This document shows, one piece after another, positions 15,955 to 24,950 of a DNA stretch of 64,000 bases. The first letter of the stretch is position 1, and each line of letters starts with the position of its first letter. Origin of the DNA: Corynebacterium sp. CNJ-954 (GTDB lineage Bacteria > Actinomycetota > Actinomycetes > Mycobacteriales > Mycobacteriaceae). A program made the translations under genes and the position numbers. The notes under the pieces are model-generated. The model saw only the letters and a list, made by a program, of their open reading frames with translations, was not told where the DNA came from and did not search any database. The stretch is taken from contig NZ_MKKI01000042.1 in the NCBI RefSeq assembly GCF_001942345.1, forward strand, positions 205,520 through 269,519. Direction: 5' to 3'.

Positions 15955-18108
15955 ATGTATGCTGCGAATCACCCCAGGCCCGCCTCCCGTATCCGACTCC
16001 GACGGTTCGCCGCCTCCGTCGCCGTCGCCGGGGTGGCTGGTCTCGGCGTCGGGGCCGGCGCCGCTCTGGGGTTCGGGACGGCGGCCGCAGAGCCCTCACC
16101 CGCTGACGCCACCGTCCTCGCCCAGGGGACGGCGACAGACACCGGTTCCGCCACCGACATCACCCTGGACTCGCAGGTTGTCGACCAGGCAGGCGTGCTG
16201 TCGGACTCCGAGCGCAGCTCCATCGAGGAGACACTGGCCAAGGGCCCGTCGGAGACAGGGGTGAAGGCGTACCTGGTGTACGTGGACAACTACGGAGGGG
16301 ACGAGAATGCGTTGGCTACAGAACTGTTGTCACAGGACGGCGGAGACAATGTCCTCGTAGGGGTGATCAATGTCCTCTCCGAGACTGACGGGAGGATCGG
16401 AACCGCACCCGGCCCCGCCGTTCCCGACTCCATGACCGAAGATGTCCGCTCGGCCGCTCGGGAAAACCTCGGAGGCGGAAATTGGGCTGGGGGCGGTCAG
16501 GCGATCGCCGATGTCGTAGCCGACGTCACCCCGGCTTCCACATATGCCTGGGGTGGTGCCGCGGCAATCGTCGTCGTCGGCGGCGCAGGTGGCGCGATCT
16601 GGTACACGCGGAAGAAGAAGCGCGAGAACGAGGCCGAGCAGCTCGAGTCCGCCCGCACGATCACTCCGGAAAACACCGACGACCTCTCGCAGCAACCCAC
16701 CCACGTGCTGCGCACCCTGGCCAGCGAGGAGCTCCACAGCACCGACGAGTCGATCCGCAAGGGCCACCAGGAGCTGGACACCGCCGAAGCAGAATTCGGC
16801 GAGGAACGCACGCGGGACCTCCGCAAGGCCCTTGATGTGTCAAAGAAGGCACTGGCAAAGGCCTACGACACTCACCAGCGGCTCCAGAATGGTCTGGTCA
16901 GCGGTGAGCACGAGGAACGCGCACAGCTGATCGACATGATCTCCTCTTGCGGAACAGCGGAACAGAATCTGCGGGATCAGGCCGAACGGTTCGCCACTCT
17001 GCGCGAGAAGTTGATCGACGCGCCTGAGATCGTAGACAAATTCTTCCAGCAGACGGTCGAGCTTCGCTCCCGTATCCCCCGGTCCCGCGAGATCCTGGAG
17101 AACCTGGCCAGCAAGGTGGAACCTGAGCTCCTGGAATCCGTCTCCGACAACCCGGACATTGCTGAAGCCGAAATCACTGAAGCAGAGCAGGCTATCTCCC
17201 GCGCCCGTGAACTGCTGAACCTGCCTGCCGGCCAGCAAGGTGAACTCATTGACGCCGCCAGTGCCGCGCATCTGGCCATCAGTCAGGCCGACAGCCAGCT
17301 GTCAGCCGTCGAGCATGCTGAAACCCAGCTCCAGGAGGCACAGAAGAACCTCGACTCGCTGATCCAGGAGGTCGCCGAGGAGATCACGGAGTCCACCCAT
17401 CTCGCCGCGAGCAATGCTGACATCGACCGTGACGAACTCGGTAAAGCCGTCGAACGGGCTAGGAAAGCACTCGACGCAGCCAGGGAGAATGGTGACCGGG
17501 ACCCGCTGGGAACCTACTCGGAGCTCCTTGACGCCGACGGTGAGCTCGACATCCAACTGGATGAAGCCCGCGGCGTCGAGAACAACTACCAACGTACGTT
17601 GGGAATGGTGGACCGCACCATTGCAGAAGCGACGAACCACCTGCGGGCGGTCGAGGACACGATCCACACCCGCGGCCGCATGATCGGAGTCGAAGCCAGG
17701 TCCTCCGCCCAGTCCGCGGCTCAGGCTCTCGACGCTGCACACAAGCAACGGGACTCTCAACCGCGTGCGGCATTCACGGCCGCACAACAGGCGAATGCTC
17801 TGGCGCGCCAGGCATCGCAGATGGCTCGTCGAGATATCGACGACTACAACCGGAGCAACAACTACTACGGCGGAGGCGGAGGCGGTGGAAATCTCGTCGC
17901 CGGTATGCTCCTCGGTTCGCTTCTCAGCGGGAACGGCGGATTCGGTGGAGGAGGTTTCGGTGGAGGCTTCGGCGGTGGGGCGGCGGAGGAGGATTCGGCG
18001 GGGGCGGCGGAATCGACAGCTTCTAGGCTCCCGATTCCTGTCACGGATTACGCCGGCCGCCTCCGACGACCCGGGGCTATTCTGGACCGCCACCGCACTC
18101 GGGCGTAA
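15955..18108 (+). CDS. TPM-domain exported protein with long coiled coil; tail probably frameshifted
   Basis: Envelope protein. A signal peptide with Arg-rich start and hydrophobic core (FAASVAVAGVAGLGVGAG) ends near TAAAEP. The TPM domain (about 50-190) has QVVDQAGVLSDSE. A transmembrane helix (WGGAAAIVVVGGAGGAIWY, about 200) precedes a cytoplasmic coiled-coil region of some 380 residues, then a Gly-rich tail. At the GGGG run 17977-17980 the frame runs into AEEDSAGAAEST. One added G would continue the Gly/Phe repeat (GGGGFGGGGG) and stop at TAG 18024-18026 after IDSF, the normal end for this family (690 aa). The ATG at 15955 is chosen; a GTG lies upstream at 15931. Confidence 0.8.
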   Translation: MYAANHPRPASRIRLRRFAASVAVAGVAGLGVGAGAALGFGTAAAEPSPADATVLAQGTATDTGSATDITLDSQVVDQAGVLSDSERSSIEETLAKGPSETGVKAYLVYVDNYGGDENALATELLSQDGGDNVLVGVINVLSETDGRIGTAPGPAVPDSMTEDVRSAARENLGGGNWAGGGQAIADVVADVTPASTYAWGGAAAIVVVGGAGGAIWYTRKKKRENEAEQLESARTITPENTDDLSQQPTHVLRTLASEELHSTDESIRKGHQELDTAEAEFGEERTRDLRKALDVSKKALAKAYDTHQRLQNGLVSGEHEERAQLIDMISSCGTAEQNLRDQAERFATLREKLIDAPEIVDKFFQQTVELRSRIPRSREILENLASKVEPELLESVSDNPDIAEAEITEAEQAISRARELLNLPAGQQGELIDAASAAHLAISQADSQLSAVEHAETQLQEAQKNLDSLIQEVAEEITESTHLAASNADIDRDELGKAVERARKALDAARENGDRDPLGTYSELLDADGELDIQLDEARGVENNYQRTLGMVDRTIAEATNHLRAVEDTIHTRGRMIGVEARSSAQSAAQALDAAHKQRDSQPRAAFTAAQQANALARQASQMARRDIDDYNRSNNYYGGGGGGGNLVAGMLLGSLLSGNGGFGGGGFGGGFGGGAAEEDSAGAAESTASRLPIPVTDYAGRLRRPGAILDRHRTRA

Positions 18109-18181
18109 TCGGTGCCAAGAGGTGATGCAGTAGCAGTCTGGCTAGCACCCCGTCGGGGCCAAAGCAACTAGCCTAGGCCAC

Positions 18182-18703
18182 ATGACAACCCACTACTTCA
18201 CCGCGTCCAGTCTCGACGGATTCATCGCCACGACCGACCACTCACTCGGCTGGTTGACCTCCCAGGACTTCGACTGGGACGGGCCGATGTCCCCTACCAG
18301 CTTCGTCGAGGGTGTCGGCGCCATAGCGATGGGCGCGACCACCTATGAATGGATTCTGGCGAATGATGACGGGTGGAGCTACAACGTTCCCGCCTGGGTA
18401 TTCACTCACCGTGACCTTCCCACCGTCGACGGCGCAGACGTCCGCTTCACATCGGCATCCGTCACCGAGGTACACGCACAGATGACGGAAGCCGCCGGTG
18501 AGAAGGACTTCTGGATCGTCGGCGGAGGGGACCTGGCGGGTCAGTTCGCCGACGCCGGACTCCTCGACGAGGTGTGGATCCAGTACGCACCTGTCACCCT
18601 CGGAGACGGCGCACCGCTACTCCCCCGCCCCCTCAGCATGGAGCTCCTGGAGACAGTGAGAAACCGGGCGCTGGTGTGCACCCGGTTTGCGGTCCTCAGG
18701 TGA
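18182..18703 (+). CDS. RibD C-terminal/dihydrofolate reductase-like protein (173 aa)
   Basis: A stand-alone reductase of the RibD-C fold. Characteristic positions are FTASSLDGFIA at the N-terminus, GVGAIAMGATTYEW, WVFTHRDL, and the NADP-binding segment FWIVGGGDLAGQF, followed by LLDEVWIQYAPVTLGDGAPLL. Such proteins are common accessory oxidoreductases of unknown substrate, and nothing nearby suggests a riboflavin or folate pathway. Codon use matches its neighbours. Confidence 0.85.
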   Translation: MTTHYFTASSLDGFIATTDHSLGWLTSQDFDWDGPMSPTSFVEGVGAIAMGATTYEWILANDDGWSYNVPAWVFTHRDLPTVDGADVRFTSASVTEVHAQMTEAAGEKDFWIVGGGDLAGQFADAGLLDEVWIQYAPVTLGDGAPLLPRPLSMELLETVRNRALVCTRFAVLR

Positions 18704-18736
18704 ACGGATCACGTACTCCCCGCCGGGAAACTTCTC

Positions 18737-19330
18737 TCAGAGGAAACCGAGGAAGTACAGAACCAGGAACGGCACCAGGATGATCAGGAAGATCGACAGG
18801 CGCCAGGTGGCGGACAGTACCCGTGTCTCCATGGCGTGACGGGCCACCCATGACAGGAACACCTGGACATCCAACGGCAGTTTCTCACCCGCCCCCTCGA
18901 AGGAGACGTGGACGTTCTTGAGACCACCGTTCTCTGAACTGAACTGACCGATCTTCTCCGCTTTCCTGAGATCCAACGGCTCATCCTGCTCGGAAGGAGC
19001 CTTGAAGAGGACAAAATCCTTCTTGCTCTCCGCGTGGATCAGGACACGGTGCCGGTCGGCGGTGCAGCTGACGTTCTTGGAGGCGCCGAACGTCTTCGCA
19101 TCTCCGACGGCGGTGAACACCTGTGACCCGGTGGCTTCACCGGTGGTCGCCGTCATGGCCGGACCTTTGTCTGCGTCAAGCTTCCAGGTGTCTCCGCCGA
19201 AACGGATCGTGGCGACGTCCCGTTCCACGGAGTACTCCCCCACCCTGTCCATGTCGCTGGGAAGGCCTGCGTAGATCGGGAAGGTGTGCCCGTCGGAGGG
19301 GACGGTCCAACGGATGTCAGGGTTCGGCAT
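18737..19330 (-). CDS. Hypothetical protein with C-terminal membrane anchor (197 aa)
   Basis: Not assigned to a known family. Residues 1-170 are polar and soluble-looking (start MPNPDIRWTVPSDGHTF). A single C-terminal hydrophobic segment (LSIFLIILVPFLVLYFLGFL) ends the protein, giving a tail-anchored topology with the bulk in the cytoplasm. There is no N-terminal signal peptide. It lies 18 bp downstream of glyS on the same strand, so it is likely co-transcribed. Confidence 0.65.
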   Translation of the reverse strand: MPNPDIRWTVPSDGHTFPIYAGLPSDMDRVGEYSVERDVATIRFGGDTWKLDADKGPAMTATTGEATGSQVFTAVGDAKTFGASKNVSCTADRHRVLIHAESKKDFVLFKAPSEQDEPLDLRKAEKIGQFSSENGGLKNVHVSFEGAGEKLPLDVQVFLSWVARHAMETRVLSATWRLSIFLIILVPFLVLYFLGFL

Positions 19331-19348
19331 GTCTCAGTTCCGTTCCGG

Positions 19349-20731
19349 CTAGCAGCCTGCGAGCCGCTCGGCCAGGTAGCCCTGCAACTTATCCAGGCTG
19401 ACCCGCTCCTGGGACATGGTGTCGCGCTCGCGCACGGTCACCGCATTGTCCTCGAGGGTGTCGAAGTCGACGGTGACGCAGAACGGCGTACCGATCTCGT
19501 CCTGACGGCGGTACCGGCGTCCGATGGCACCGGACACGTCGTAGTCGACGTTCCAGAGGCCGCGGAGCTCCTCTGCCACCTTCTCCGCCGTGGGGGTGAG
19601 AGTCTCCTTCTTCGACAGGGGCAGGACGGCGACCTTCACCGGTGCGAGACGGCGGTCCAGGCGCAGGACGGTGCGCTTGTCGACGCCGCCCTTGGTGTTC
19701 GGTGCCTCGTCTTCGAAGTAGGCGTCAACCAGGAAGGCCATCATGGCACGGCCGAGACCGGCGGCCGGCTCGATGCAGTACGGGATCCACCGCTCGCCGG
19801 TCTCCTGGTCGAAGAAGCTGAGATCTTCGCCGGAGTGCTCGGCGTGGGTCTTCAGGTCGTAGTCCGTGCGGTTGGCGACGCCCTCGAGTTCACCCCACTT
19901 CGAACCGGCGAAGTTGAAGGCGTACTCCACGTCCACGGTGCGCTTGGAGTAGTGGGAGAGCTTCTCCTGCGGGTGCTCGTACAACCGCAGGTTCTCCGGG
20001 TCGATACCGAGGTTGACGTACCAGTTGAACCGGTCGTCGATCCACCTCTGGTGCCATTCCTCGTCCTCGCCCGGCTTGACGAAGAACTCCATCTCCATCT
20101 GCTCGAACTCCCGGGTGCGGAAGATGAAGTTACCCGGGGTGATCTCGTTGCGGAAGGACTTTCCCGTGTTGGCGATACCGAAGGGCGGCTTCTGACGGGC
20201 AGAGCCCATCACGTTCTTGAAGTTGATGAAGATGCCCTGCGCGGTCTCCGGACGCAGGTAGTGCAGGCCCTCCTTGTCGTCGACAGGGCCGAGGTAGGTC
20301 TTCAGGAGACCGGAGAACTCACGCGGCTCGGTCCACTTTCCTGGTTGGCCGGTGACCGGGTCATTGATGTCGGCGAGACCGTTCGGCGCCTCGTGACCGT
20401 GCTTCTCCTCGTAAGCCTCCAGAAGGTGGTCCGCGCGGTACCGCTTGTGGGTGTACAGCGACTCCACCAGCGGGTCACTGAACACCTCGACGTGCCCCGA
20501 GGCCTCCCAGACCTGCGTCGGCTGGATGATCGAGGTGTCCACGCCCACGACGTCCTTGCGGGAGGTCACCATGTGACGCCACCACTGGCGCTTGATGTTC
20601 TCCTTGAGCTCGACGCCCAACGGACCGTAGTCCCAGGCGGAGCGCGTACCGCCGTAAATCTCACCCGCAGGGAACACCAGTCCCCTGCGCTTGCAGAGGT
20701 TGACGACGGTCTCGATGTTACTTGCGGCCAT
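19349..20731 (-). CDS. glyS: Glycyl-tRNA synthetase, homodimeric type (460 aa)
   Basis: Charges tRNA-Gly with glycine. Family signatures include [22 protein letters not shown] at the N-terminus, [26 protein letters not shown] (class II motif 2 region), [25 protein letters not shown], and the C-terminal anticodon-binding domain starting at [10 protein letters not shown]. The length matches the eukaryote-like alpha2 enzyme used by actinobacteria. The ATG at 20731 is the obvious start. A structured small-RNA gene lies upstream on the same strand but has its own terminator. Confidence 0.95.
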   Translation of the reverse strand: MAASNIETVVNLCKRRGLVFPAGEIYGGTRSAWDYGPLGVELKENIKRQWWRHMVTSRKDVVGVDTSIIQPTQVWEASGHVEVFSDPLVESLYTHKRYRADHLLEAYEEKHGHEAPNGLADINDPVTGQPGKWTEPREFSGLLKTYLGPVDDKEGLHYLRPETAQGIFINFKNVMGSARQKPPFGIANTGKSFRNEITPGNFIFRTREFEQMEMEFFVKPGEDEEWHQRWIDDRFNWYVNLGIDPENLRLYEHPQEKLSHYSKRTVDVEYAFNFAGSKWGELEGVANRTDYDLKTHAEHSGEDLSFFDQETGERWIPYCIEPAAGLGRAMMAFLVDAYFEDEAPNTKGGVDKRTVLRLDRRLAPVKVAVLPLSKKETLTPTAEKVAEELRGLWNVDYDVSGAIGRRYRRQDEIGTPFCVTVDFDTLEDNAVTVRERDTMSQERVSLDKLQGYLAERLAGC

Positions 20732-20857
20732 GGGCTCGGGGCACTCCTCGTTGACGGTGGGGTTGACGGTCGTTCAGACAATCACGCCCATGATACCGGG
20801 ACGGCCACCGCGAGGCACCCCCGGGTCACGCACTCCGACCCGACCTTCCTGAGGGCA

Positions 20858-20984
20858 TTAAAAAGGACCCGCGAAAGGGGGGGTTATCGCGGGTCCCGGC
20901 CACGCTGTCCTCCGAAGAGGATGGGGCCTTGTTCCCCGTTTGATGGGATGGACTTAGGGGGGGACAAGCCATCCCTGGGGAACT
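20858..20984 (-). ncRNA. 6C-type small RNA of actinobacteria
   Basis: On the minus strand the segment folds as follows. First is a hairpin closed by GTTCCCC/GGGGAAC and GGGATGG/CCATCCC, with CCCCCCC in its loop (complement of 20957-20963). Next is a TCCTC-TTCG-GAGGA stem-loop. Last is a stem GGACCCGCGA/TCGCGGGTCC (20865-20874 with 20887-20896) with a second CCCCCCC in its loop (complement of 20877-20883) and TTTTTA behind it. Two hairpins each displaying at least six cytosines, the second acting as terminator, is the definition of the 6C RNA (B11 in mycobacteria). The role is known mainly as growth-related antisense regulation through the C-rich loops. Transcript start is estimated from the promoter. 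Confidence 0.85.
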
Positions 20985-20990
20985 GGCACT

Positions 20991-21020
20991 AATTTACGGC
21001 GGCTCCGCCACCCCTGTCAA
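20991..21020 (-). promoter_or_regulatory. Promoter of the 6C RNA
   Basis: On the minus strand a perfect -35 TTGACA (complement of 21015-21020) is followed after 18 nt by a -10-like TAAATT (complement of 20991-20996). The predicted start lies about 7 nt further, at the base of the first RNA hairpin. The strong consensus fits a highly expressed housekeeping-type sRNA. Confidence 0.75.
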
Positions 21021-21163
21021 GTCCACCGATCCTACCTCGAATAAGCCACTCTCACCTGCGCATTCCGAGGCATGGGACGGGCTCCGGACAACACTTCCCC
21101 GACGGGTCCCGGAATGCCGTTCCGTTCCCTCCGTCCGCGTGAACGGTTAGGGTGGAGGGCACG

Positions 21164-21580
21164 ATGAACACTCCCCGGATCGGACAGCGAAACACCCGCC
21201 AACGCGCGGCGGTGGTCGACACGCTCGAAGGGATGACCACCTTCGCCAGCGCGCAGGACATCCACGCCACCCTCAGCGAGCGCGGCCACAAGGTCGGCCT
21301 GACGACGGTGTACCGCACGCTCCAACAGCTGAACACCCAGGGGATGATCGACACTCTGCAGGACGACAGCGGCGAGATGCTCTACAGGAGCTGCAGCTCC
21401 GTGCACCACCACCATCATCTCGTGTGCACGTCATGCAGAAAAGCGGTGGAGATCGACGGCGGTCCGGTGGAACGGTGGGCCACGGATGTCGCCCGTCAGC
21501 ACGGCTTCGTGATGACCGGCCACACCGCCGACGTCTTCGGACTCTGCGCCGACTGTGCCCGCACGCAACGCCGGAACTGA
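21164..21580 (+). CDS. zur: Fur-family zinc uptake regulator (138 aa)
   Basis: A zinc-dependent repressor of zinc-uptake genes. The N-terminal winged helix contains SAQDIHATL and VGLTTVYRTLQQL (recognition helix). The metal sites are HHHHHLVCTSC and the C-terminal CADC, forming the structural Cys4 zinc site plus a His-rich regulatory site typical of Zur/FurB. The ATG at 21164 has GGAGG upstream. In C. glutamicum zur lies between glyS and uppS with an ArsR gene (znr) beside it; here the ArsR gene is missing and the 6C RNA and a VIT gene flank zur. Confidence 0.85.
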   Translation: MNTPRIGQRNTRQRAAVVDTLEGMTTFASAQDIHATLSERGHKVGLTTVYRTLQQLNTQGMIDTLQDDSGEMLYRSCSSVHHHHHLVCTSCRKAVEIDGGPVERWATDVARQHGFVMTGHTADVFGLCADCARTQRRN

Positions 21581-21605
21581 GCAGGGACTGCCGCTCCCCC
21601 AGCTC

Positions 21606-22757
21606 CTACGCCGCGGCGACGTCGAACAGGCTTCCCAAAGCGAATGTCACGGCTGCCGCGCCGAATCCGATGGCCAGCTGTCGCAAGGCACGCTTCCAGG
21701 ACGACATCCCGGACAGTAGTCCCACCATGGCACCGGTGACGAGAAGAACCACTCCCACCAGTACACAGGACAGGACGATCGCAGGCAGACCCACCAGCCC
21801 GAGGATCAACGGGATCACCGGTACAAGCGCGCCGACACCGAAGCACAGGAAGCTCGAGACGGCTGCGGACATGCCGGACCCACCGTTTTCAGTGGCCTCG
21901 ACGCCCTCCTCGGCAAGCTCAGCTATCTCGTCCTCTGCGCCGGAGTCCAGCCCACCGGCGAACTCAGGATCAGCGTCCGGCCCGTCGGTGGCGTCCTTGA
22001 TCTCCTTGAGCCGGGACAACTCGGCGAACACGCGCCGCGCCTTCCGTCCGGCAGCCTCCGGGTCCATTCCACGCGCCCGGTAGACCAGCTCCAGTTCATT
22101 GCGGTCCACGTCCAGCTTCGGCACCGCCGTGCTGGCATTCGGGTCAGGGGTCGACGCTTCCAGCAGCTCCTTCTGGCTCGTCACCGACACATATTCACCG
22201 GCGGCCATCGACAGGGCACCCGACAACAGGCCGGCGATACCCGCCGTCAGCATCGTCGCCTGCCCGGCGCCGGCACCGTACATCCCCAACAGGAGCGCCA
22301 GGTTCGACACCAGTCCGTCGTTGGCGCCGAAGATCGCGGCGCGGAAATCCCCCGACATCTTCGCTCTGCCCCGTGCTGCCAGCCCCCGGACGACCTCGGC
22401 GTGGATCGCCTCATCCGCCGCCATCTGTTCGGTGGCGTCCTTGTCTGACAGGTAGTGGTTGCGCGACTCCGCGGACTGGAGCAGTGCCAGGACGAACACC
22501 GACCCGAATCTACGTGCCATCCAGGCCATCAGCCTGGTGTTCAGCCCAGCTTTCCGGGGCAGTCCGACGTCGTCTCCCAGACGGGCCCGCCAGTACTCCT
22601 CGTGGCGGGACTCTGCCTCGGCGATGCCCAGCAGGATCTCGCGTTCCTCACCGGTCCGTTTCCGGGCGAGCTCCCGGTACACTGTCCCCTCCGCCCGTTC
22701 GTCGGCCAGGTAGCGTCGCCACCGGTTGAGTTGTCGGCGGGTCGGTTCGTCGTTCAT
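21606..22757 (-). CDS. Rubrerythrin-VIT fusion, iron/manganese membrane transporter (383 aa)
   Basis: Membrane protein combining an N-terminal ferritin-like (rubrerythrin) domain with a VIT1/CCC1 transporter domain, as in MbfA-type iron exporters. The N-terminal helices carry spaced Glu/His ligands ([29 protein letters not shown]). The transporter part begins [19 protein letters not shown] and contains [13 protein letters not shown]. An acidic cytoplasmic segment (about 190-290) and three C-terminal helices follow. Its ATG overlaps the uppS stop, so translation is coupled. The inferred role is iron (or manganese) efflux or storage control. Confidence 0.85.
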   Translation of the reverse strand: MNDEPTRRQLNRWRRYLADERAEGTVYRELARKRTGEEREILLGIAEAESRHEEYWRARLGDDVGLPRKAGLNTRLMAWMARRFGSVFVLALLQSAESRNHYLSDKDATEQMAADEAIHAEVVRGLAARGRAKMSGDFRAAIFGANDGLVSNLALLLGMYGAGAGQATMLTAGIAGLLSGALSMAAGEYVSVTSQKELLEASTPDPNASTAVPKLDVDRNELELVYRARGMDPEAAGRKARRVFAELSRLKEIKDATDGPDADPEFAGGLDSGAEDEIAELAEEGVEATENGGSGMSAAVSSFLCFGVGALVPVIPLILGLVGLPAIVLSCVLVGVVLLVTGAMVGLLSGMSSWKRALRQLAIGFGAAAVTFALGSLFDVAAA

Positions 22758-23479
22758 TTCACACCGCCGAACCGCCGGTCCCGTTTCGCGTACTCCAACA
22801 CCGCTTCCCGCAGATGCTCCGGGGTGAAATCAGGGAACAGGACGTCCTGGTACACCATCTCGGCGTACACCGACTGCCACGGCAGGAAGTTCGACGTCCG
22901 CTGCTCGCCGGACGGGCGCAGGAACAGGTCCACGTCGGGCATACCGGGATCGTTCATGAAGGCCGAGACCGTCTTCTCGGTGATCTCACGGGGCTTCAAC
23001 CTCCCTGCGGCGACCTCCGCGGCGATCGCCCGCGTGGCGTCCGTGATCTCCGCCCGCCCGCCGTAGTTCACGCACATGACCAGGGTCATCCTGGTGTTGT
23101 CGCGGGTCTGGTCCTCGGCCTTCGTCAGTTCCGAGATCACCGACCGCCACAGCCGCGGGCGTCGCCCCGCCCAGATGACCCGTACACCTTTCGCATCGAG
23201 TTCGTCGCGTCGCCGACGCAGCACGTCGCGGTTGAACCCCATGAGGAAGCGCACCTCCTCGGCGCTCCTGCGCCAGTTCTCCGTGGAGAAGGCGTACGCG
23301 GAGAGGTAGTCGACCCCGAGTTCCAGGCATTCGTCGATGATGTCCATCAGGACGCCTTCGCCGCGCTTGTGCCCCTCTGTGCGGGGAAGGCCCCGGTCCT
23401 GCGCCCAACGGCCGTTGCCGTCCATCACGATCGCGACGTGACGGGGAATGAACTCGGCGGGGATCTCGGGTCTACTCAC
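22754..23479 (-). CDS. uppS: cis-Prenyltransferase, undecaprenyl/decaprenyl diphosphate synthase (241 aa)
   Basis: Makes the polyprenyl phosphate carrier used for peptidoglycan and arabinogalactan. The catalytic Asp lies in [14 protein letters not shown]. Other family motifs are [24 protein letters not shown] and [19 protein letters not shown]. The GTG at 23479 is chosen ([10 protein letters not shown]); a TTG at 23485 is possible. It follows recO by 25 nt and its stop overlaps the VIT gene. Product chain length cannot be read from sequence. Confidence 0.92.
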   Translation of the reverse strand: MSRPEIPAEFIPRHVAIVMDGNGRWAQDRGLPRTEGHKRGEGVLMDIIDECLELGVDYLSAYAFSTENWRRSAEEVRFLMGFNRDVLRRRRDELDAKGVRVIWAGRRPRLWRSVISELTKAEDQTRDNTRMTLVMCVNYGGRAEITDATRAIAAEVAAGRLKPREITEKTVSAFMNDPGMPDVDLFLRPSGEQRTSNFLPWQSVYAEMVYQDVLFPDFTPEHLREAVLEYAKRDRRFGGVK

Positions 23480-23504
23480 GCCCAATATTGTGCCAGACGG
23501 CGGG

Positions 23505-24308
23505 TCACAGAGAAGAGAATGCCCGACACGGGGATTCCGTCTGGTTCTTCACATGGGCGAGGAGAAGCTCGTGGGCGATGCTCAGTATGCGGGCGCCGTC
23601 CGCCTCGTCGGCGACGGCGTCTACCGCGGCAAGGTCGCCCGGCCGGCCCCGGGACAGCAGCCAGAGGACCCGGACGGACTGTGCCGGCGGGGTAAACGCC
23701 CCCGGCGGGCGACAGGACGTACACACCGCGCCGCCGGCCAACGGGTGGAAGGCGGAGTGCGGGCCCGCCCGTCCGCACTGCGCGCAGTCCACCAGACTGG
23801 GGGCCCAGCCTGCCATTCCCAGGGACTGCAGGACGAACCGGTCCGCCTGGGTGCGAGGGGGGAGTTCGGTGCCCGGGGTGCCCGCGTCCCGCCATGCCAG
23901 CGCTGCCAGCGCCTGGTCAAGCCCGTCGAAAATGTGTCCCGCGTCCTCCCCTGACCCTTGGACGGTGAGTTCGGCGATCTCCAGCATCGCCACGCCGGCG
24001 TAGTACCGGTCGACGTCGGTACTGATCTGGGGTGCGAATGTATGGACCGTGACGGCGTCGGTGACGTTGGCCAGGCCGCCGTCCGGCTTCGACCGGTTCC
24101 GCCCCGGGTAGATCTGGACATTCACGCGGCAGAAGCGGTCGAGCCGGGCGCCAAAGCGCGACTTGGACCGGCGGATCCCCTTCGCGACGGCGCGAACCAG
24201 TCCGTGCTCCCGAGTCAGCAGCACGACGATGAGGTCGGCTTCACCGAGTTTGTGGGTGCGGACGACAAAAGCCTCGTCCCGGTACTGGGGACGAGAGCTC
24301 CTGGACAT
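23505..24308 (-). CDS. recO: DNA repair protein RecO (267 aa)
   Basis: Recombination mediator that, with RecR, loads RecA on SSB-coated gaps. The N-terminal OB fold begins [23 protein letters not shown] and contains [18 protein letters not shown]. The C-terminal zinc site is [10 protein letters not shown] with CTSCRPPG. The ATG at 24308 starts directly before the conserved part. Gene order era - DUF4282 - recO - uppS is the normal corynebacterial arrangement. Confidence 0.92.
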   Translation of the reverse strand: MSRSSRPQYRDEAFVVRTHKLGEADLIVVLLTREHGLVRAVAKGIRRSKSRFGARLDRFCRVNVQIYPGRNRSKPDGGLANVTDAVTVHTFAPQISTDVDRYYAGVAMLEIAELTVQGSGEDAGHIFDGLDQALAALAWRDAGTPGTELPPRTQADRFVLQSLGMAGWAPSLVDCAQCGRAGPHSAFHPLAGGAVCTSCRPPGAFTPPAQSVRVLWLLSRGRPGDLAAVDAVADEADGARILSIAHELLLAHVKNQTESPCRAFSSL

Positions 24309-24354
24309 GGTGACCAGTGTACGACCGGAGGCCGCGCACTGGTCGGGCGAGGTG

Positions 24355-24888
24355 TCAGTACCTTCCGGGCTGGCCACCCTGGCGCTCCAGCAGTCGCTGG
24401 TCGATCGACTGTGCGGACTGTGCGATACGGATGTTGGAGAGGTAGAACTCCAGCATCATCCGCAGGGACATCAGCATGAAGAGCATGCCGACCGTGAGAA
24501 TGATGACGCCGAACAGTCCGAGGACGAAACCGCCGACGCCGAATTCACTGGTCGGCGCGATGAGGGCGAAGAGGACGTAGCCGACCCACAGCAGAGCGAT
24601 GAAGGCGAAGCCCAGCGCGTAGGCGAACTTGATGATCGACGGCGTCGCGTAGCGGGTGAAGCTGAAGTCGAACAGTGCGGAGAAGAACGAGTCCTGGTTC
24701 GTTCCTCCACCGGGCGCAGCGGTGTAGGTGCCGGGGCCGGGCTGTGGTTGGGCGCTGAAGGATGGGTAGCCCGACCCCTGGTTCGAGGCACCACCGGAGG
24801 GGTTACTCCACCGGTTGGCGCGGTACTCGCCGTTGTCTCCGTTGTCACTATTACGGCTGTTGTCGCTGTTGTCACCGGGGGTGCTCAT
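24355..24888 (-). CDS. DUF4282-family membrane protein (177 aa)
   Basis: An N-terminal ~70-residue disordered Ser/Asn/Gly/Pro-rich region is followed by the DUF4282 core: DFSFTRYATPSIIKFAYALGF, a first membrane helix (FIALLWVGYVLFALIAP), a second (VGGFVLGLFGVIILTVGMLFMLMSL), and an amphipathic C-terminal helix RMMLEFYLSNIRIAQSAQSIDQRL. Two-helix envelope proteins of this type are widespread in actinobacteria and unassigned in function. It lies between era and recO in the same operon. Confidence 0.8.
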   Translation of the reverse strand: MSTPGDNSDNSRNSDNGDNGEYRANRWSNPSGGASNQGSGYPSFSAQPQPGPGTYTAAPGGGTNQDSFFSALFDFSFTRYATPSIIKFAYALGFAFIALLWVGYVLFALIAPTSEFGVGGFVLGLFGVIILTVGMLFMLMSLRMMLEFYLSNIRIAQSAQSIDQRLLERQGGQPGRY

Positions 24889-24950
24889 GAAAGTCTCCTG
24901 GGAGCGTCGGGTTAGGTCACACCGACATTATCATCGTGATCATCGCATCC

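Noticed and set aside
20858..20990. T-box or attenuator controlling glyS
   Set aside because: No AGGGTGGNACCGCG-type T-box sequence or specifier loop; the two C7 loops fit the 6C RNA instead.
19286..20992. 568-codon open frame on the plus strand opposite glyS
   Set aside because: Antisense shadow of glyS caused by high GC; Val/Leu/Arg-rich translation with no domain, and glyS is unmistakable on the minus strand.
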